NCBI RefSeq assembly: GCF_000473205.1
Contig: NZ_KI421507.1
Location: 965,934-1,029,933, forward strand
Direction: 5' to 3'
Length of the DNA stretch: 64,000 bases
Source: Pseudophaeobacter arcticus DSM 23566
GTDB taxonomy: Bacteria; Pseudomonadota; Alphaproteobacteria; Rhodobacterales; Rhodobacteraceae
In this document: piece by piece, positions 62,274-64,000 of the stretch
Layout: the number at the start of each line of letters is the position of its first letter
Position numbering within the stretch: the stretch's first letter is position 1
The notes under the pieces: generated by a model
Seen by the model: only the letters and a program-made list of their open reading frames with translations
Databases searched by the model: none
What the model was told of the DNA's origin: nothing
Position numbers and translations under genes: made by a program

Positions 62274-63482
62274 ATGAGCGAGAAATTCACCGGCAGCTTC
62301 ACCCAGCAAGAAGCACTTCCCGAGGCGGCCATCGAGGCCGCTTTGAACGTCATGCGCCACGGGCGCCTGCATCGCTATAATGTCACTGACGGAGAGCTGG
62401 GAGAAACGGCTCTGCTGGAGCAGGAGTTTGCGGCGCAGGTCGGGGCAAAATACTGCCTGGCCGTGGCCTCAGGGGGCTACGCCATGGCCACGGCCCTGCG
62501 CGCCATTGGCGTGAAACAGGGCGATCGGGTGCTGACCAACGCCTTTACCCTGGCGCCGGTACCGGGATCCATTGCTGCCGTGGGCGCCGCGCCCGTCTTT
62601 GTTGGGGTGACCGAGGAGCTGACCATTGATCTGGAGGATCTGGCGGCCAAGGCAGATCAGGCGCGCGTCCTGATGCTGAGCCATATGCGCGGTCATCTGT
62701 GCGACATGGACCGCCTGATGCAGATCTGCGACGCTGCCGGTATCACCGTGATTGAAGATTGTGCCCATACCATGGGGGCGGCCTGGAACGGTGTCGCCTC
62801 GGGGCGGGTGGGGGCCGTGGGCTGCTATTCCTGCCAAACCTATAAACATGTGAATTCCGGTGAAGGTGGCCTGTTGATCACCGACGATGCCGAGATCGCG
62901 GCCCGCGCCATCATGCTCTCGGGCTCCTATATGCTTTATGAACGCCATCTGGCCGCGCCCGGTCCTGAGGTCTTTGAGCGGGTAAAATACGAGACGCCCA
63001 ATATCTCCGGCCGCATGGATAACCTGCGCGCCGCAATCCTGCGACCGCAGCTGGCTGATCTTGACCATCAGGTGGCGCGCTGGAATGCCCGCTACCAGGC
63101 GATTGAGGTGGGGCTGCGCGACACGCCGGGCCTGAGGCTGGTGGAACGGCCGCAGGCAGAGCGCTATGTTGGCTCGTCCTTTCAGTTTCTGCTGCTGGAC
63201 TGGAACGCAGAAAGCATCGCCGAAGTGATCAGGCGCTGTGCGCGGCGCGGCGTTGAACTCAAGTGGTTTGGCGGCGCAGAGCCTGCGGGCTTTACCTCGC
63301 GCTATGACAGCTGGCGCTATGCCGAGGCGCAAAGCCTGCCCAAAAGCGATCGCATCTTGGCGGGGATCGTGGATATGCGGGTGCCGCTGACCTTTAGCCT
63401 AGATGACTGCGCACAGATTGCGCGGATCATCCGGTCTGAGGTCGGGGCCGTCTATCAAGCGCAAGTTGGTGCTGCCAAGTAA
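62274..63482 (+). CDS. DegT/DnrJ/EryC1/StrS family PLP aminotransferase
   Basis: A 402-residue fold type I PLP enzyme of the sugar/cyclitol aminotransferase family. The cofactor sites are GAKYCLAVASGGYAMATALRAIGVKQGDRV, VIEDCAHTMGAAWNG (PLP-binding Asp) and CYSCQTYKHVNSGEGGLLITDD with Schiff-base lysine K191. YETPNISGRMDNLRAAILRPQL is the usual substrate-side motif. The ATG at 62274 is preferred to a GTG 21 bases upstream. Substrate is not known; no sugar-nucleotide genes flank it. Confidence 0.9.
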   Translation: MSEKFTGSFTQQEALPEAAIEAALNVMRHGRLHRYNVTDGELGETALLEQEFAAQVGAKYCLAVASGGYAMATALRAIGVKQGDRVLTNAFTLAPVPGSIAAVGAAPVFVGVTEELTIDLEDLAAKADQARVLMLSHMRGHLCDMDRLMQICDAAGITVIEDCAHTMGAAWNGVASGRVGAVGCYSCQTYKHVNSGEGGLLITDDAEIAARAIMLSGSYMLYERHLAAPGPEVFERVKYETPNISGRMDNLRAAILRPQLADLDHQVARWNARYQAIEVGLRDTPGLRLVERPQAERYVGSSFQFLLLDWNAESIAEVIRRCARRGVELKWFGGAEPAGFTSRYDSWRYAEAQSLPKSDRILAGIVDMRVPLTFSLDDCAQIARIIRSEVGAVYQAQVGAAK

Positions 63483-63836
63483 GTGCTGCCGGATAGGTGC
63501 TGGGCACGTCCGCACTTCTAACCTGCCATCATTGTTGACCGGGCGGGATCAACCGTCATGGAGCGGGTGTTGCGCAGACGCGCATTGATACCGCTCCCCC
63601 GATGTTGGCTCAGCGCGGTGCCCCGGTAGATGATATCCTGCTGTCGTTTCAGAAACGGGCCGCGCTCCATGGCTCTCTTGCAAATGTGTTGACCTTTGGG
63701 GGCAGGTCGCCGCCGTTTTTCGCAATACCCATATCCCATATCCCATATCTCTTTTGTCGCAGCTGCATCTGGCGTGCGGCTTTGCGCTTTGGCTGTGGTG
63801 TCTTGTCCAGTGAGACAAAGACCGGAGGGCGGGGGA

Positions 63837-63866
63837 TTGACCCGAATCGAGATTTGCGGCTAATAA
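63837..63866 (+). promoter_or_regulatory. promoter of the acyl-CoA dehydrogenase gene
   Basis: TTGACC (63837-63842) and CTAATA/TAATAA (63860-63866) are separated by 17-18 bp, close to the sigma-70 consensus. The start codon lies about 50 bases downstream. The preceding 350 bases (63483-63836) hold no gene; a short CATATCC repeat is at 63729-63750. Confidence 0.6.
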
Positions 63867-63867
63867 A

Positions 63868-63881
63868 TGAACAGGTGTTCA
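63868..63881 (+). promoter_or_regulatory. palindromic operator next to the -10 element
   Basis: TGAACA-gg-TGTTCA is a perfect palindrome placed directly after the -10 region, where a repressor would block transcription start. Leucine/isovalerate degradation genes are controlled by LiuR (MerR) or LiuQ (TetR) in other proteobacteria; which regulator binds here is unknown. Confidence 0.55.
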
Positions 63882-63918
63882 GATAATGTGACAGATAGCT
63901 TGATAAAGGGAGCGGGCA

Positions 63919-64000
63919 ATGTTCAATGCAAGCATGCAATTCGATCTTGGGGATGAGGTAAATGCACTGCGTGACATGGTGCATCGCTGGGCGCAGGATC
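63919..64000 (+). CDS. ivd: acyl-CoA dehydrogenase, probably isovaleryl-CoA dehydrogenase (partial, 5' end)
   Basis: The first 27 codons of a gene that runs off the right edge: MFNASMQFDLGDEVNAL then RDMVHRWAQD. This start is characteristic of isovaleryl-CoA dehydrogenase of the Roseobacter group, a flavin enzyme of leucine breakdown. The ATG follows GGGAGCGGGCA. Only about 7 percent of the gene is present, so the assignment rests on the N-terminus alone. Confidence 0.72.
   Translation, partial: MFNASMQFDLGDEVNALRDMVHRWAQD

Noticed and set aside
63602-63886. 94-codon ORF upstream of the acyl-CoA dehydrogenase gene
   Set aside because: It covers the promoter and operator, has no RBS and has no family resemblance.
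1-64000. CRISPR arrays, tRNA or rRNA genes, insertion sequences, prophage genes
   Set aside because: Reading both strands gave no spaced direct-repeat array, no transposase or integrase and no recognisable tRNA or rRNA sequence.

Overview
The window looks like chromosomal DNA of a Roseobacter-group alphaproteobacterium (Rhodobacteraceae; Phaeobacter, Ruegeria or Leisingera-like). The grounds are the gene content (CobS/CobT cobaltochelatase, malate synthase G with a GlcG-like partner, PntAB, kynurenine genes, an isovaleryl-CoA dehydrogenase start at the right edge), GC-rich coding sequence, frequent GTG/TTG starts and the style of the intergenic repeats. The genus is an inference. No tRNA or rRNA gene, CRISPR array, transposase or prophage gene is visible. 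It is mostly ordinary housekeeping and catabolic chromosome; the unusual material is in a few uncharacterised proteins and in structured intergenic DNA.

Layout. 0.1-5 kb: a ClC chloride protein with channel-like residues, a repeat-rich gene-poor stretch with one small ORF, a DUF427 protein and an M24 aminopeptidase P. 5-10.5 kb: an inverted pair of a three-hairpin repeat, then cobS-cobT, a J-domain protein, BolA and a DUF4177 protein. 10.5-20 kb: peptidase T, a 511-residue Ala/Tyr-rich protein of unknown function, gatB, tex, and two uncharacterised proteins. 20-26.5 kb: pepN, malate synthase G, glcG-like and a glutamine-amidotransferase-type hydrolase. 26.8-30.2 kb: a Tat-exported molybdenum hydroxylase (two subunits) divergent from a TetR regulator, with two near-identical operators between them. 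30.3-34 kb: a third copy of the hairpin repeat, then kynA, kynU, a YjbR protein and an SDR dehydrogenase, all on the minus strand. 34-41.7 kb: an exported metallo-beta-lactamase-fold protein lacking its HxHxDH motif, an ICMT-like methyltransferase, pntAB, a DUF3422 protein and a YeeE/YedE membrane protein.

41.9-53.3 kb is a coherent peptide or acyl-amino-acid module. Two permeases and a solute-binding protein run on the minus strand; on the plus strand lie a fused double ATPase, an ArgE-like deacetylase, a MarR regulator and three tandem M20D amidohydrolases. The binding-protein mRNA would have a leader with four consecutive stem-loops. 53.4-58.2 kb: moaA-waaA-glycosyltransferase operon, a small lipoprotein and an AlkD-like HEAT protein. 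58.2-64 kb: glmU-glmS (with the AlkD-like gene as third member), a phosphoglycolate-phosphatase-like HAD, a DegT-family aminotransferase and the start of isovaleryl-CoA dehydrogenase behind a promoter with a palindromic operator.

The strongest candidates for something undescribed are the three-copy repeat with compensatory base changes in two stems (5211-5424 and 30351-30424), the 511-residue Ala/Tyr-rich protein at 11957, the degenerate MBL protein at 34197 and the structured leader at 45744-45846. All calls come from reading the sequence; no database search was run.
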